Assembly: GCA_028289345.1 (NCBI GenBank) | Contig: JANQQL010000019.1 | Location: 1 to 64,000, forward strand | DNA from: Planctomycetota bacterium | GTDB lineage: Bacteria; Planctomycetota; B15-G4; SIAN01 | Direction of reading: 5' to 3' | Length of the DNA stretch: 64,000 nucleotides | Shown: piece after piece, positions 46,287 through 55,356 of the stretch | How positions within the stretch are numbered: the first letter of the stretch is position 1 | Layout: every line of letters begins with the position of its first letter | The notes under the pieces: generated by a model | What the model was told of the DNA's origin: nothing | Seen by the model: only the letters and a program-made list of their open reading frames with translations | Databases searched by the model: none | Made by a program: the position numbers and the translations under genes

Positions 46287-46870
46287 TGCTCGCCCTCCGA
46301 AACCAGGTCTTGAGAGCGACCGATGAGGCGAGCCCGCAGCTTCCGAAGGCCTCGGTAGTAGCGGGTCTTCACGGTGTTGCTCGACCAGGACAGTCGCGCA
46401 GCGATGTCGTCGAAGGTTAGACCCTCGAGGGTCTTCCAGGCAATGATGCGCGAATCGGGGGGGCCAAGACTTTCCAGGCCTTGATAGAGTTCTTCCCGCG
46501 TCCAGGAGGGCTTCGCCCGGTCTTCGGCTGCGATCGACGCTGGGTCGTGAGGGGCCGAATCGTGATACGCCGACCGTCGGCGAATCTTCTTCCATCGACC
46601 TCGAAACTCCATCACCGCGAACCGGCAGAACCATGCTTCCAATCTGCCGTACCCTTCGAACTGATCCAGTTTCCCCCAGATCGCGGTCAGAGTGTCTTGG
46701 ATGAGGTCTTCGAGTTCGTCGTCCGACAGGGGATTCCCGCGCCGCCGATTCTCATGGCTGACGGTGACACGCACCACACGGAGGCGATCGATCAACGTGT
46801 CGAGCGCCTCCGTGTGGCCTTGCTTTGCCGCACGAAGTAAGGAGAGGTCGTTCGTGAGTGGTTTGGAAAT
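46283..46870 (-). CDS. ECF-type sigma factor, probably with an ATT start
   Basis: 195 residues if started at the ATT at 46870. The first ATG/GTG/TTG in frame is TTG at 46795, but that start removes SLLRAAKQGHTEALDTL, the first helix of sigma region 2 in this family. Region 2 continues with DDELEDLIQDTLTAIWGKLDQFEGYGRLEAWFCRFAVMEFRGRWKK. Region 4 has LGPPDSRIIAWKTLEGLTFDDIAARL and SSNTVKTRYYRGLRKLRARL. The ATT lies 2 nt after the TAA of the preceding FG-GAP gene, fitting translational re-initiation. Strict coupling to the anti-sigma gene through ATGA supports a cognate pair. Some annotation programs would report the 171-residue form. Confidence 0.85.
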   Translation of the reverse strand: MSKPLTNDLSLLRAAKQGHTEALDTLIDRLRVVRVTVSHENRRRGNPLSDDELEDLIQDTLTAIWGKLDQFEGYGRLEAWFCRFAVMEFRGRWKKIRRRSAYHDSAPHDPASIAAEDRAKPSWTREELYQGLESLGPPDSRIIAWKTLEGLTFDDIAARLSWSSNTVKTRYYRGLRKLRARLIGRSQDLVSEGEQ

Positions 46871-46872
46871 GG

Positions 46873-48621
46873 TTACGGCCCAGATCCCATCTGCGGCGGG
46901 TCATCCTCGGGCAACGGCGGAATGGCCACATCGCAGATTCCCGTATCCAACCGTGGTGGGAACTCTTCGGGACCATCATCGTCCTCGTCGGAGAGGTAGT
47001 GGTAAATCTCAATCTCCGCAATCTCGTCATCCGATCCCAAGGCGGGAGCGGTCATGTCGACCGTTCCATTGCGAACGGGCCACGATTTCGTCACATTGCT
47101 ACTTTCGAGTCGAGCAAAGTTGATCAAGAGAACCAAGTGGTCGTCGGCGGCGAAGGCATCGGAGGTCGTCAGCACGGACGTGATCTGGGAGGTTGTGACG
47201 ACACTCGCCAAGTCAAAGAACTCGTGGGCGACGAGCTCCGACGATGTGCTGGCGCCGCCGCTCTCAACGCGAAAAACACGGAGCTCAAGGTCGGTGGCCG
47301 CCGCGGGCGCGCCGCCTGTGGGAAGAACAATGTTCAAGACAAGCTGCCCGAGTTGCTCGGCAACGATGTCCAGGTCGCCGGCATCGGTCACGTGAAACGA
47401 GGGCCGGGAGTCGGCGGCATCCACCGACGGGTTGAAGCGGATCTTGAACTCCTCGGTGGTCGCGTCGTAGGTGATGAACTCAGGGTCTCCGTCACCATCC
47501 AGGTCAGAGAGCAAGGGAACCGACTGCTGACTGGCGGGGAGGACGTTGTCCAGAATGATCAGCTCGCCACAGTTGGCATAAGCGAAGGTCGGGGAGGTTC
47601 CCGGGGGGCTGCCATCAGAGAGGTTCTCGAGTGCGAGGGAGAGCGCCACTCCTCGCTGATGGAGGATGAAGTCCTCGTTGCCGTCGTGGTCGTAGTCTCC
47701 TACCGTGCCAGCATAGGCGGGGATCACATTCGCAGGCCCAAGAATGAGCGGGGCCTCGCTGGTCGTTCCGTCCAAGACTGACAAGAGCTGATTGCCGGCG
47801 ATGGTCGTCGTGATGGTGAGCATCCGGTCAAGCGCGTGACCAGCTTGGGAAAAGCGATACAGGAGGATGTTGGACGACGTCACGGGCAGTTGGGTGAGCA
47901 GGGTTCCTCCGCTCGTGAAGCACGAAATCCCATTGACATCGGCCACGGCGACCTCCAAGCCAGGAGAGGCGTTCGTGCAGTTCAAGAGAATCATGTCGTA
48001 GGCGGGCGTCGTCAGAGGAATGGAGGTGGTCGTGTTTCCTCCGTTCGCCACATCTTGAATGAGGAGAACCTTCAAACGATCGGCGGTCAGGCCAGCCACG
48101 CCGTCGATGGCATTGCCATCCAGGTCGCCGATGCGAAGAGTGCGGGCCCCGTCCCAAAGAGGGTCCCCGTTGTCGATGTCTTGATGGGCGAACCAGGTGC
48201 TTCCGTTCCCCGAACAAGTGCCGCTGCCGGACGCGTCGAAAGTGGCTTCCCGCAGACCCTGCGGCCCTACGAAGAGGAGGCTGTCCGGACCAGAATTGGT
48301 GCGATCCTCGAGAACGGCAATGTCCGTGACGATGTCTCCGGGGCAGGTGACGTTCACCAGGGATTGCAGGAGTGCAGGAAACACCAGGACTTTGGGCACG
48401 TTTCCATCCAGAACCGCCAGGTCGATCTGCCCATCTCCCGAGAGATCGCCACTCACGACTTGAGACACCTCGCCCGGCTGAGCGCTGTCGTTCCAAGGAA
48501 TGGCACGAGGTGTTTCTCCTCCCTGGAACACGGACGTCTGAGCGTCAGCGATGGCGTTGGCCGCCAAGAAGGCGAGAACGCTTGCCAGCGAGTGATGTTT
48601 CAAAGAACGCGTGATGTTCAT
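46873..48621 (-). CDS. Secreted FG-GAP/VCBS-type repeat protein heading the sigma/CHAT operon
   Basis: 582 residues. The start at 48621 has GGAG 7 nt upstream and opens a signal peptide (ASVLAFLAANAIADAQ). Calcium-loop repeats include GDLSGDGQIDLAVLDG, GDLDGNAIDGVAGL, GDYDHDGNEDFILH and SDLDGDGDPEFITYD, about 80-100 residues apart, so the propeller is less regular than in the other FG-GAP proteins here. The C-terminal 170 residues are beta-rich and end in an acidic, Pro-rich tail. It is the first gene of a run in which only 2 nt separate it from the sigma gene. It may be an outer-surface target or sensor component of that regulatory unit (inference). Confidence 0.78.
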   Translation of the reverse strand: MNITRSLKHHSLASVLAFLAANAIADAQTSVFQGGETPRAIPWNDSAQPGEVSQVVSGDLSGDGQIDLAVLDGNVPKVLVFPALLQSLVNVTCPGDIVTDIAVLEDRTNSGPDSLLFVGPQGLREATFDASGSGTCSGNGSTWFAHQDIDNGDPLWDGARTLRIGDLDGNAIDGVAGLTADRLKVLLIQDVANGGNTTTSIPLTTPAYDMILLNCTNASPGLEVAVADVNGISCFTSGGTLLTQLPVTSSNILLYRFSQAGHALDRMLTITTTIAGNQLLSVLDGTTSEAPLILGPANVIPAYAGTVGDYDHDGNEDFILHQRGVALSLALENLSDGSPPGTSPTFAYANCGELIILDNVLPASQQSVPLLSDLDGDGDPEFITYDATTEEFKIRFNPSVDAADSRPSFHVTDAGDLDIVAEQLGQLVLNIVLPTGGAPAAATDLELRVFRVESGGASTSSELVAHEFFDLASVVTTSQITSVLTTSDAFAADDHLVLLINFARLESSNVTKSWPVRNGTVDMTAPALGSDDEIAEIEIYHYLSDEDDDGPEEFPPRLDTGICDVAIPPLPEDDPPQMGSGP

Positions 48622-48790
48622 GGTTTGACTCCGCATTAACCCCCGATTCGGCAGGGAGAATAGCCGGGTTGTTTGGGCGGGAAACACGGAGCATTCGCGG
48701 ATTTGGGGCAATTCCACCGAAAAAGTGAAACTCGAAACAGCGCTGGCGCTGTGGGTGGGGTGGTGCGATCCGGAACAAGATTGTCGATAC

Positions 48791-48831
48791 GAACAAAACC
48801 CGAAGCGAGAGGAGCAAGTCCTCTCGCTTCG
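48791..48831 (-). terminator. Rho-independent terminator of the minus-strand gene ending at 48871
   Basis: A 13-bp perfect stem CGAAGCGAGAGGA/TCCTCTCGCTTCG (48801-48831) with a 5-nt loop. On the minus strand it is followed by GGTTTTGTT. A second small hairpin CGCTGCT/AGCAGCG (48836-48853) precedes it. Confidence 0.85.
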
Positions 48832-48870
48832 AGGGCGCTGCTCCGCAGCAGCGCGGAGACCAGAGGTGTC

Positions 48871-50442
48871 TTATTCCCAATCGATGGGCTTGGTGATGGT
48901 GACCGTCACCCGGTTCAGGTCTTCTCGTGCCGAACCTCCTGGATTCCAGGCGTAGTAAAGCTCTGCGGTTTGATCCGAGACTTCAAAGTTCGGCCCGTGG
49001 TCTCGGTCGATCAGCGACAGGTACAGGGGATTGCTGTTGAACGACGGATCACCGTTTGGCTCGGTGAACGGTTTGGTCAGTCCCTGGATCTGCGAGATGG
49101 GCGTCCAGTTGACCAGGTCCTCCGAAAGGCTGAAGAGCGGGACCTGAACATACGAGCCGTCGGCTTGGGCGACCGGCCCCCAGTCAATCGCAAGAAAGCG
49201 GTTGAGGTAAGTGTTCCAGGTCACGCTTGCGGAGATGACGGCGAGTTCCGCGTTCTCTTCTCCGGTGAAGTAGTCTTCGTCCAGAGGCACACCGACCGCG
49301 GTTTCTGGGTCGGCGGGCTCTCCATCTCGGTAGGGGTCCGGAAGCACGTTGTTGCAGATCGGCAGGCCGTTCTGGAGGCCTCCGCTGTAGGCGCGCCAGG
49401 AGCTTGCGTCGGACAGGTCTTCGGTCCGAAGTAGGGTCGAATGAAACGCCGGCGCGAAACTACCACCAATTTGAAGTGGGACGGCCCAGCCAAGGCCGGT
49501 GTCGTTGAAGAACTTGGTCGGCACGTGCTGCTTGACAAGCATGTAGTAGCCGTCAGGGTCGAGAGGATGGCGGAAGATGTTGGACGGTACCGTGTATCCC
49601 TGATACGGAACCCGGGCTTCCGGATTGACCGGCAGTCCTGCGGGGGGAACGAGATCCGAAGGATCGGAGTCGAACTCGTAGGGGCCGTTGGCAATCAGTG
49701 CCGGGTGGTTCTGGCCGAGAGCCGGCACATCGTCGTGCTGGAGCAGAGTGGATCCTCCATCAAAAGAAATCGCCTGGGTGAGGTTCGTGATTTGACAAAA
49801 CAGAAAGTTCGTCCCCGGGACGTCGAGAATTCCGTTGCAGCAATCGTCTTCGATCTCACAAAAGTCACAGTTGGGGGTGTCCGGATAGTCGCTCTGCGTG
49901 TGGGTGTTCGCTTCAAACTCCATATGCACGACGGCATGAAGGAGGCCGTTCTCAAACCAGGTCGAAGCGACCCATTCCGCGTCATTGAAGTTGCATCGCT
50001 GGGGGTCGGCGTCGGAACGGAGCATGTAGTAGCGGCCGTGCTGTCCCGGATCCAAAGTGAGTGAGTCGAGATCCGGTCCGCTCATCCGGATGTTTCCGCC
50101 ATTCGGTGAGTTGTCCGGCCCCTTGCCGGCCATGGGAATGGTCAAGCTGACCCGGCCGCTCGCGTCCTGAAAGGCACGCGCGGGAAGATCCGGAAACACG
50201 TTGACGTCCCCGTTGTTGATGAGGATGGCGCCATCATCGTCGTAGTCGTAGACGGTCTCGGGCGTTCCCGTGACCGTAATCTGCGGGAACGCGGGATTGG
50301 GGGAGTAAGTCAATGGGGGCAACGCCTGCCAGGACTGCTGTGCCTGAATCGCGGGCGTGAACGCACCCAAAAAAAGTAAGAGCGCTGCATGACGGTGAAT
50401 GATGGGTGGGCGTTGTGGTGCGAGTCTGATCAACCAGTTCAT
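48871..50442 (-). CDS. Secreted protein, possibly a five-bladed-propeller sugar-binding fold
   Basis: 523 residues with a signal peptide (to about 35, LLLFLGAFTPAIQAQ). The mature protein contains many W/Y-rich strands and the phrase LFSLSEDLVNWTPISQIQ, which resembles the S-x-D-L-x-x-W repeats of GH32/GH43-like five-bladed propellers. Seven cysteines cluster around residues 190-225 (CDFCEIEDDCCNG). I cannot place catalytic acids, so no enzyme activity is claimed. A GGAGG ribosome site lies 6 nt before the ATG. Two hairpins lie just upstream in the leader. Confidence 0.7.
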   Translation of the reverse strand: MNWLIRLAPQRPPIIHRHAALLLFLGAFTPAIQAQQSWQALPPLTYSPNPAFPQITVTGTPETVYDYDDDGAILINNGDVNVFPDLPARAFQDASGRVSLTIPMAGKGPDNSPNGGNIRMSGPDLDSLTLDPGQHGRYYMLRSDADPQRCNFNDAEWVASTWFENGLLHAVVHMEFEANTHTQSDYPDTPNCDFCEIEDDCCNGILDVPGTNFLFCQITNLTQAISFDGGSTLLQHDDVPALGQNHPALIANGPYEFDSDPSDLVPPAGLPVNPEARVPYQGYTVPSNIFRHPLDPDGYYMLVKQHVPTKFFNDTGLGWAVPLQIGGSFAPAFHSTLLRTEDLSDASSWRAYSGGLQNGLPICNNVLPDPYRDGEPADPETAVGVPLDEDYFTGEENAELAVISASVTWNTYLNRFLAIDWGPVAQADGSYVQVPLFSLSEDLVNWTPISQIQGLTKPFTEPNGDPSFNSNPLYLSLIDRDHGPNFEVSDQTAELYYAWNPGGSAREDLNRVTVTITKPIDWE

Positions 50443-50459
50443 GAGATGCCTCCAGGAAG

Positions 50460-50506
50460 GAGGAGCGGCTCATCCGCTCCTCATGGTGGGACCGTCCGGG
50501 TCCCAC
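50460..50506 (-). promoter_or_regulatory. Two adjacent hairpins in the leader of the gene starting at 50442
   Basis: GAGGAGCGG/CCGCTCCTC (50460-50482, 9 bp, 5-nt loop) and GTGGGACC/GGTCCCAC (50486-50506, 8 bp) are perfect stems, the first abutting the ribosome-site region. No T run follows, so they are not obvious terminators. A third, nested hairpin (TCACTCAGG/CCTGAGTGA around CGCTCC/GGAGCG) lies at 50633-50679, nearer the end of the upstream gene. Confidence 0.45.
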
Positions 50507-50701
50507 TCCTTCACGGCATCGATGGCAGGGAAAGTTTCGGAGCTCGTGTTCTTTCCAGAACGGCATCTCAAAGACGAATGATGCCATTTCTGTGAAACGA
50601 CTTCATGGTGAGGGCTGTGAAGATTGTGCGCTTCACTCAGGAGTCTACGCTCCGGGAGGAGCGGCCCGCGCCTGAGTGAGAATGACGCGAAGCGGGCGCG
50701 A

Positions 50702-53700
50702 CTACCAGCCGGCCCAGTAAGCTCCCCATGGGTCGTCATCGTCGTCCGTCGCCCGGCGGATGTTGGGCTTTCGAGTCAGTTCGCTCACCAGGCGGCGGGT
50801 TCCCCGGGTCGCCAGGGAAAGAGGCATGTTGAACTCGAGTTGGGACCAAACCAGAGGAATCCCACGAACTGCAACGGCGATGACGAGCACTTTCAGGAAG
50901 AAGGTGGGCGCCAAGAACCACAGGAGGCTGAGGTATGCAAAGAAGAGGGGCTTTGGCCAATCTCGTTCCACGCTACCGATGAGTAAGACGAGGTAAAGGA
51001 ACCCCGGAAGCGAGAAGGTGCCATACAAGGGGAGCGGCCAAGGAAGGCCGAGCCCGTAGCCGAACGGATGGGTCACCAAGGCAGTGGCGGACCACAGGAA
51101 AGCCAAGGCGAATGAAGCGGCAACGGTGCAGCCTTCGAAGACTGCGAGTGTCGCTTGTTCCTTGACTCGGTCCTGGTTCGGCTGAAGCCAGATGTTTCGA
51201 GGGACGTCTCGCAGTCCCCAGTGCATGCGCCTGCCCAGTTCACCTGGCCACGAATGGATCCGATTCCATCTTTGTTCGTGATACACACCGCAGCTCAGAT
51301 ACAAGATTCGCGGGTGGATCTGTTTTTCGAAAGTTTTGCGGAAAACGTCCAGAGAATCTGCCTGGAGCCGGCAAACCGAGATCGCGAGCTGCGTTGCAAA
51401 GCGGGTCGCCAAACGCTTCGCGGGCTCGGACAGTTCCGGATCCTCGAACGGCCATCCCCAACGGTTCCAGACTGATTCGGCCAGCTCATGGCGCCCCAGC
51501 TCCCTCCATGGGATCTGCTCCAGCGACTGCCAGAACCCTTCCTTCGTCGAAAGTCTCGCGGCGGACAGCACCCAGTAATCAGAGAGATTCCCCGAGTCAC
51601 CGAGCTTGGGAAGGCCGGGGAGCGTGTGTCGGAGAGCAAGTTCAACGAGTGGGTCGACGGCGCCAACTTCCCGCAGTTCGTTGACGATGACGGCTTTGCT
51701 GTGGAATGGAATCTCCGCGGCGAGGAAGCTCTGAGCAAGTTCTCGGAACTCTTTCGACTTCGAAATCAGCGGACCGAGGTACCTTCTCACTTCCTCCAGA
51801 GATTCGTGCATCACCGTGGCAAGAAAGTCTTCGATTCGCTCTTGAGAAACCGGCGTCGATTGATTGAGGCAACTCTTCAGTCGCCGAAAAGCACTCGCGG
51901 CGGCGCGCCGCCGATGCCAATCCGAGGACTGCATGTTGAATATGGCCTCTCGGGCTTCCTCGGACAGCGAGCAAGCGACGCGTAGCCCGGTTCGAGACCA
52001 CCCCACGTCTCGATGGATCGAGTTGCAATCGTGCCCATACGATGAGTGATGGCCGCCTCGCGTCAGTCTCCGGCGATCCTTCCTCTCTTCCACCCAGGCC
52101 GACCCGTCGTCGGGGCGCCCGGGATCTTCGTAGGAGTGGTATTCGTCTTCGCAGAGTTCGCTCACGTTTCCGTAAACGTCATGAAGTCCGAAAGCATTCG
52201 CGGGCTTTGCGCCGACTCGGCGAACCCGCTGTTCCGAGTTGCGTCTGATCCACGCATACTCGGGAAGCTCCCGGTCGGAGTCTCCAAACCACCAATCGGT
52301 CTCGGTCCCGGCTCGCGCGGCGTACTCCCACTCCGCCTCGGACGGGAGACGCAATCCATGCTGGGCCAAGTCCTGGCACTCGTTCCAGGAAATGTGGTCG
52401 ACCGGATGACTCGTCCTTGTTTGTCGCGGGGGAAGGCCCCCGAACAGCCTTTGCCACTGATTGCGAGTCATGGGGTACTTGCCGAGAAGAAAGGGGGGAA
52501 CCACGACGCGGTGTTTCTCGTTGTGGCCCATTTCGAACTCGTTCCCCGGGACGAGAACGAGCACGATTCCCATCTCGTCCTCGACCAGCACACTTCCGGA
52601 TTCCTGTTCGCCCTCCCACCGCGGGACCTCTCCACTAAGGACGTGGACAAACTCCCAGAGTCCCGAAGAAGCGTCGCGTCCTAACGGGATCAGTGGCAAG
52701 TCGACGGGAATTGCGTCTGCGAGTGCTTGTCCCTCCCGATCCGAGAGAGATCGGAGACACTGATCCCAGCGTTCACGAGATTCCGGGCTGGCGAGAACTT
52801 TCCTACGCTGCGCCTCCCATTCTGGCCACTCGACAGAATGAATGATCTTCGCCGCGCGTCCCTCCCCGAGAGTGCCATTCTCCAGCGCTTCGAGCTTTGT
52901 GACGAGCTGCTCTACCCGAGCTTCGTCTCCTGGCTCCAAGAGGTTGTGAACCAGGGTTCGCAGCTCGCGGTGACGGGGGAGTCGAGCCATCGTCGCGATA
53001 CGTGCTTCGGCCCAACGGCGATGATCGTTTCTCGGATCCTTCGACCGAGGGTCTGCGAATTCGAGCGCAGCACTCTCCAGTTTGCAAACCCCAGACCAGT
53101 CTTCTGCGATTTCGCGAAAGCGCGCCGGGACATCGCCAAACGGCTCCAGGACTTCGAGTGTTTCCACGAGCTGGGATAGAGAGTCGTAGAGATCTTGATC
53201 ATCCCGGCGAGCTCGTTCTTTCCAAACTCGGTAGCCGGGCAAGCGGGCCACCATGTGGTCTCGCCGCTCTTGCCACTCAGCAATCTGGGACTCATCGACG
53301 GTCGATTCGGATTCCGCAAACCACGACCTGAGGCTGGCGAACAAGACTCCTGCGTCGATGCTGTCTCGACGACGCAAGATTTCCGTTCGGCCAATTTCCG
53401 CGTCGCGTTCCAGTTCGCTGCGTGCGCGCTCCTGTCGTTGGCATTCGTGGAGCATTGCTCGCATCGATTCTGTCGACTCGTCTCCATGGCGCTCGAGCCA
53501 CTTGCGACCGAGTTCAACGAGTCCTTGGCGCGGCAGCATGTCTGGATTTCGACCAGATTCGGTCCACTCGCGGGTCGCGATGAGGAGTCGCTGCTGGGTG
53601 CGCAGCGACGTGCGATCCTCGTGCAACCATTGCCGGAGTCGAGACCACGCACTCAGGAGAGCCTCATGCGCAAGCTCGACCGTCGTCCGTGGCTCACGCC

Positions 53701-55279
53701 GGGTCCCTGGTGTTTGGAGGTCGCCGAAGATAGTGACCAACCGCTCCGAAGCGAGCAGTTCGAGGATCCTCATGACCTGATTGGCCGGCCCCAACTCAAG
53801 GAGCTGTGTGCGCACGACCCTCCGACGCGTGTCGGTCGTTTCATCGCCAATCCGAACGAGCCGTACGAGGATTCTGCGCAACAGCTCTTCTTGGTGTTTC
53901 CCCCTCTCGAGCAGTTGTGAGTACACCCGTTCCGCGTGTCGGTGAAGAGCACCTTCGACCCTGCCGATGGCATCGTATTGAAGGTGGGTGCGTTCGCTTC
54001 CTTGGCCGCTGAGCCACAGTTGCTCCAGCGCGTGTTCGAGAAGCGGCAGGCTCCCCGGCTCGGTTCCGACATCGTGCAGGATCGCGTCTGCCAGCCCCGC
54101 TTCTAGGGTGACGCCGGACAACCGCAACGGGCATTCGATGACTTCCCGGAGCTGCTCGCGTCCCATGGAGTCGACGTTGAAGATACTCTGTCCGACGAGT
54201 GTCGGAAGCTTGGGGATCTCCCACAGCTTGGCGTAGAAGTCTGCGCGGATGACCAGAATGACGTGAACGGGGTTCGCCGTCTTCCCATCGATGGCGCGCA
54301 GCAGCTGATCGACAAACCGACGTCGCACCGAAGAGTCGCCGACCAAGGTGAACAACTCTTCGAACTGATCGACGACCAACAGGGTGCGCATGCCAGGTCG
54401 ACTCATGGCGGCGACACAATCACGGAGTCCGTAGGGGCCCGACGCGATCTGGTTCTTGCAGGTTTCACGAAGTTCGATCCGCTCCCGGGTGGTCAGCCCG
54501 GGATCTAGATCGGGGAGCGCGTCGGCGAGTTCGCGAAACGGGTGGTCGCCCGGTCGTGTGATCGCGACTGCCCACGAGTTGGCCGGGAGACGATCGGCCG
54601 GCAGGAATCGCCCCCGGTGGAGCGCCGGAATGAGTCCGGCCCGGACCAAGGAGGACTTGCCGCTTCCCGAGGCACCGACCACAACGAGCAAGCGGTTCTG
54701 AGCAAACTGATCAAGGAGTCGTTGAGTCTCCGATTCTCGGCCAAAGAAGAGATGAGCGTGCTGCGCTTCGAACCCGCCAAGCCCGCGAAATGGGTTGTCT
54801 CCGGCCTGCAGCAACTGCACGCCAAGCTGTGGCGCTTGCTGGATTCCAGCCAGTTGACTCTTCAGATACTCCGAAGTTGGCTCCCGATCCCGGAGATCCA
54901 TGGCGTGAAACTGACCGAGGAATACCGGGAGCATGGAAGGGTCGGAGCCTCGCCCGAGGATGGGAATGATCCGATACATCCCATCACGGGCATTGCGGTC
55001 GACGGCGACTCGAACTTCATTCAGGACCCACCGCTCGACGCCATGCTCTCCAACATAGACCGCGAAGGCAGTGGACCACTCGAGTGCTTCTTCCAGTCCC
55101 TCTTGCCAGCTCTGTCCGATCTTGAGATCGTCACTCGCAATCCAGACCGATGCTCCGACATTCCGCATTGACTCGGCCAATGCCTTGGCCGCGGCGGCGT
55201 CTTCGCCCGCATGGCTCAAGAACACTCGGAGGCTGGGTGTCGTATCCACGCAGGGATCGTGGCCGCCCGTCTCGGACAT
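50702..55279 (-). CDS. TIR-STAND NTPase-FGE-like fusion with C-terminal membrane helices
   Basis: 1525 residues. TIR domain, about 17-130: LRVFLSHAGEDAAAAKALAE, with Glu88 in WVLNEV as candidate catalytic acid for NAD cleavage. STAND (nSTAND1-type) NTPase from about 160: NPFRGLGGFEAQHAHLFFGRE, Walker A GASGSGKS at 202-209, Walker B LLVVDQFEELF near 300-310. A helical region of about 400 residues follows. An FGE/SUMF1-type (C-lectin fold) domain spans about 895-1100: LVPGNEFEMG, PVDHISWNECQDLA, LRLPSEAEWEYAARAG, NVSELCEDEY, RRLTRGGHH. Next comes a helical region, then three or four membrane helices (about 1376-1475) and an Asp/Trp-rich end. STAND proteins sense a ligand, oligomerise and activate an effector. 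Here TIR would be the effector and FGE a possible sensor. Membrane attachment is unusual. Confidence 0.88.
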   Translation of the reverse strand: MSETGGHDPCVDTTPSLRVFLSHAGEDAAAAKALAESMRNVGASVWIASDDLKIGQSWQEGLEEALEWSTAFAVYVGEHGVERWVLNEVRVAVDRNARDGMYRIIPILGRGSDPSMLPVFLGQFHAMDLRDREPTSEYLKSQLAGIQQAPQLGVQLLQAGDNPFRGLGGFEAQHAHLFFGRESETQRLLDQFAQNRLLVVVGASGSGKSSLVRAGLIPALHRGRFLPADRLPANSWAVAITRPGDHPFRELADALPDLDPGLTTRERIELRETCKNQIASGPYGLRDCVAAMSRPGMRTLLVVDQFEELFTLVGDSSVRRRFVDQLLRAIDGKTANPVHVILVIRADFYAKLWEIPKLPTLVGQSIFNVDSMGREQLREVIECPLRLSGVTLEAGLADAILHDVGTEPGSLPLLEHALEQLWLSGQGSERTHLQYDAIGRVEGALHRHAERVYSQLLERGKHQEELLRRILVRLVRIGDETTDTRRRVVRTQLLELGPANQVMRILELLASERLVTIFGDLQTPGTRREPRTTVELAHEALLSAWSRLRQWLHEDRTSLRTQQRLLIATREWTESGRNPDMLPRQGLVELGRKWLERHGDESTESMRAMLHECQRQERARSELERDAEIGRTEILRRRDSIDAGVLFASLRSWFAESESTVDESQIAEWQERRDHMVARLPGYRVWKERARRDDQDLYDSLSQLVETLEVLEPFGDVPARFREIAEDWSGVCKLESAALEFADPRSKDPRNDHRRWAEARIATMARLPRHRELRTLVHNLLEPGDEARVEQLVTKLEALENGTLGEGRAAKIIHSVEWPEWEAQRRKVLASPESRERWDQCLRSLSDREGQALADAIPVDLPLIPLGRDASSGLWEFVHVLSGEVPRWEGEQESGSVLVEDEMGIVLVLVPGNEFEMGHNEKHRVVVPPFLLGKYPMTRNQWQRLFGGLPPRQTRTSHPVDHISWNECQDLAQHGLRLPSEAEWEYAARAGTETDWWFGDSDRELPEYAWIRRNSEQRVRRVGAKPANAFGLHDVYGNVSELCEDEYHSYEDPGRPDDGSAWVEERKDRRRLTRGGHHSSYGHDCNSIHRDVGWSRTGLRVACSLSEEAREAIFNMQSSDWHRRRAAASAFRRLKSCLNQSTPVSQERIEDFLATVMHESLEEVRRYLGPLISKSKEFRELAQSFLAAEIPFHSKAVIVNELREVGAVDPLVELALRHTLPGLPKLGDSGNLSDYWVLSAARLSTKEGFWQSLEQIPWRELGRHELAESVWNRWGWPFEDPELSEPAKRLATRFATQLAISVCRLQADSLDVFRKTFEKQIHPRILYLSCGVYHEQRWNRIHSWPGELGRRMHWGLRDVPRNIWLQPNQDRVKEQATLAVFEGCTVAASFALAFLWSATALVTHPFGYGLGLPWPLPLYGTFSLPGFLYLVLLIGSVERDWPKPLFFAYLSLLWFLAPTFFLKVLVIAVAVRGIPLVWSQLEFNMPLSLATRGTRRLVSELTRKPNIRRATDDDDDPWGAYWAGW

Positions 55280-55356
55280 GTCAACGCCTGCGAGTCCTTC
55301 GAACGGAGGTGGTCAGCGTGCAGCAGGCGGCGGATTTGGACGACTTCTGGGCATGC

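Noticed and set aside
51900-52700. FGE-like domain as the target of a diversity-generating retroelement in this window
   Set aside because: No reverse transcriptase or template repeat is visible in the 64 kb, and the domain is internal rather than C-terminal.
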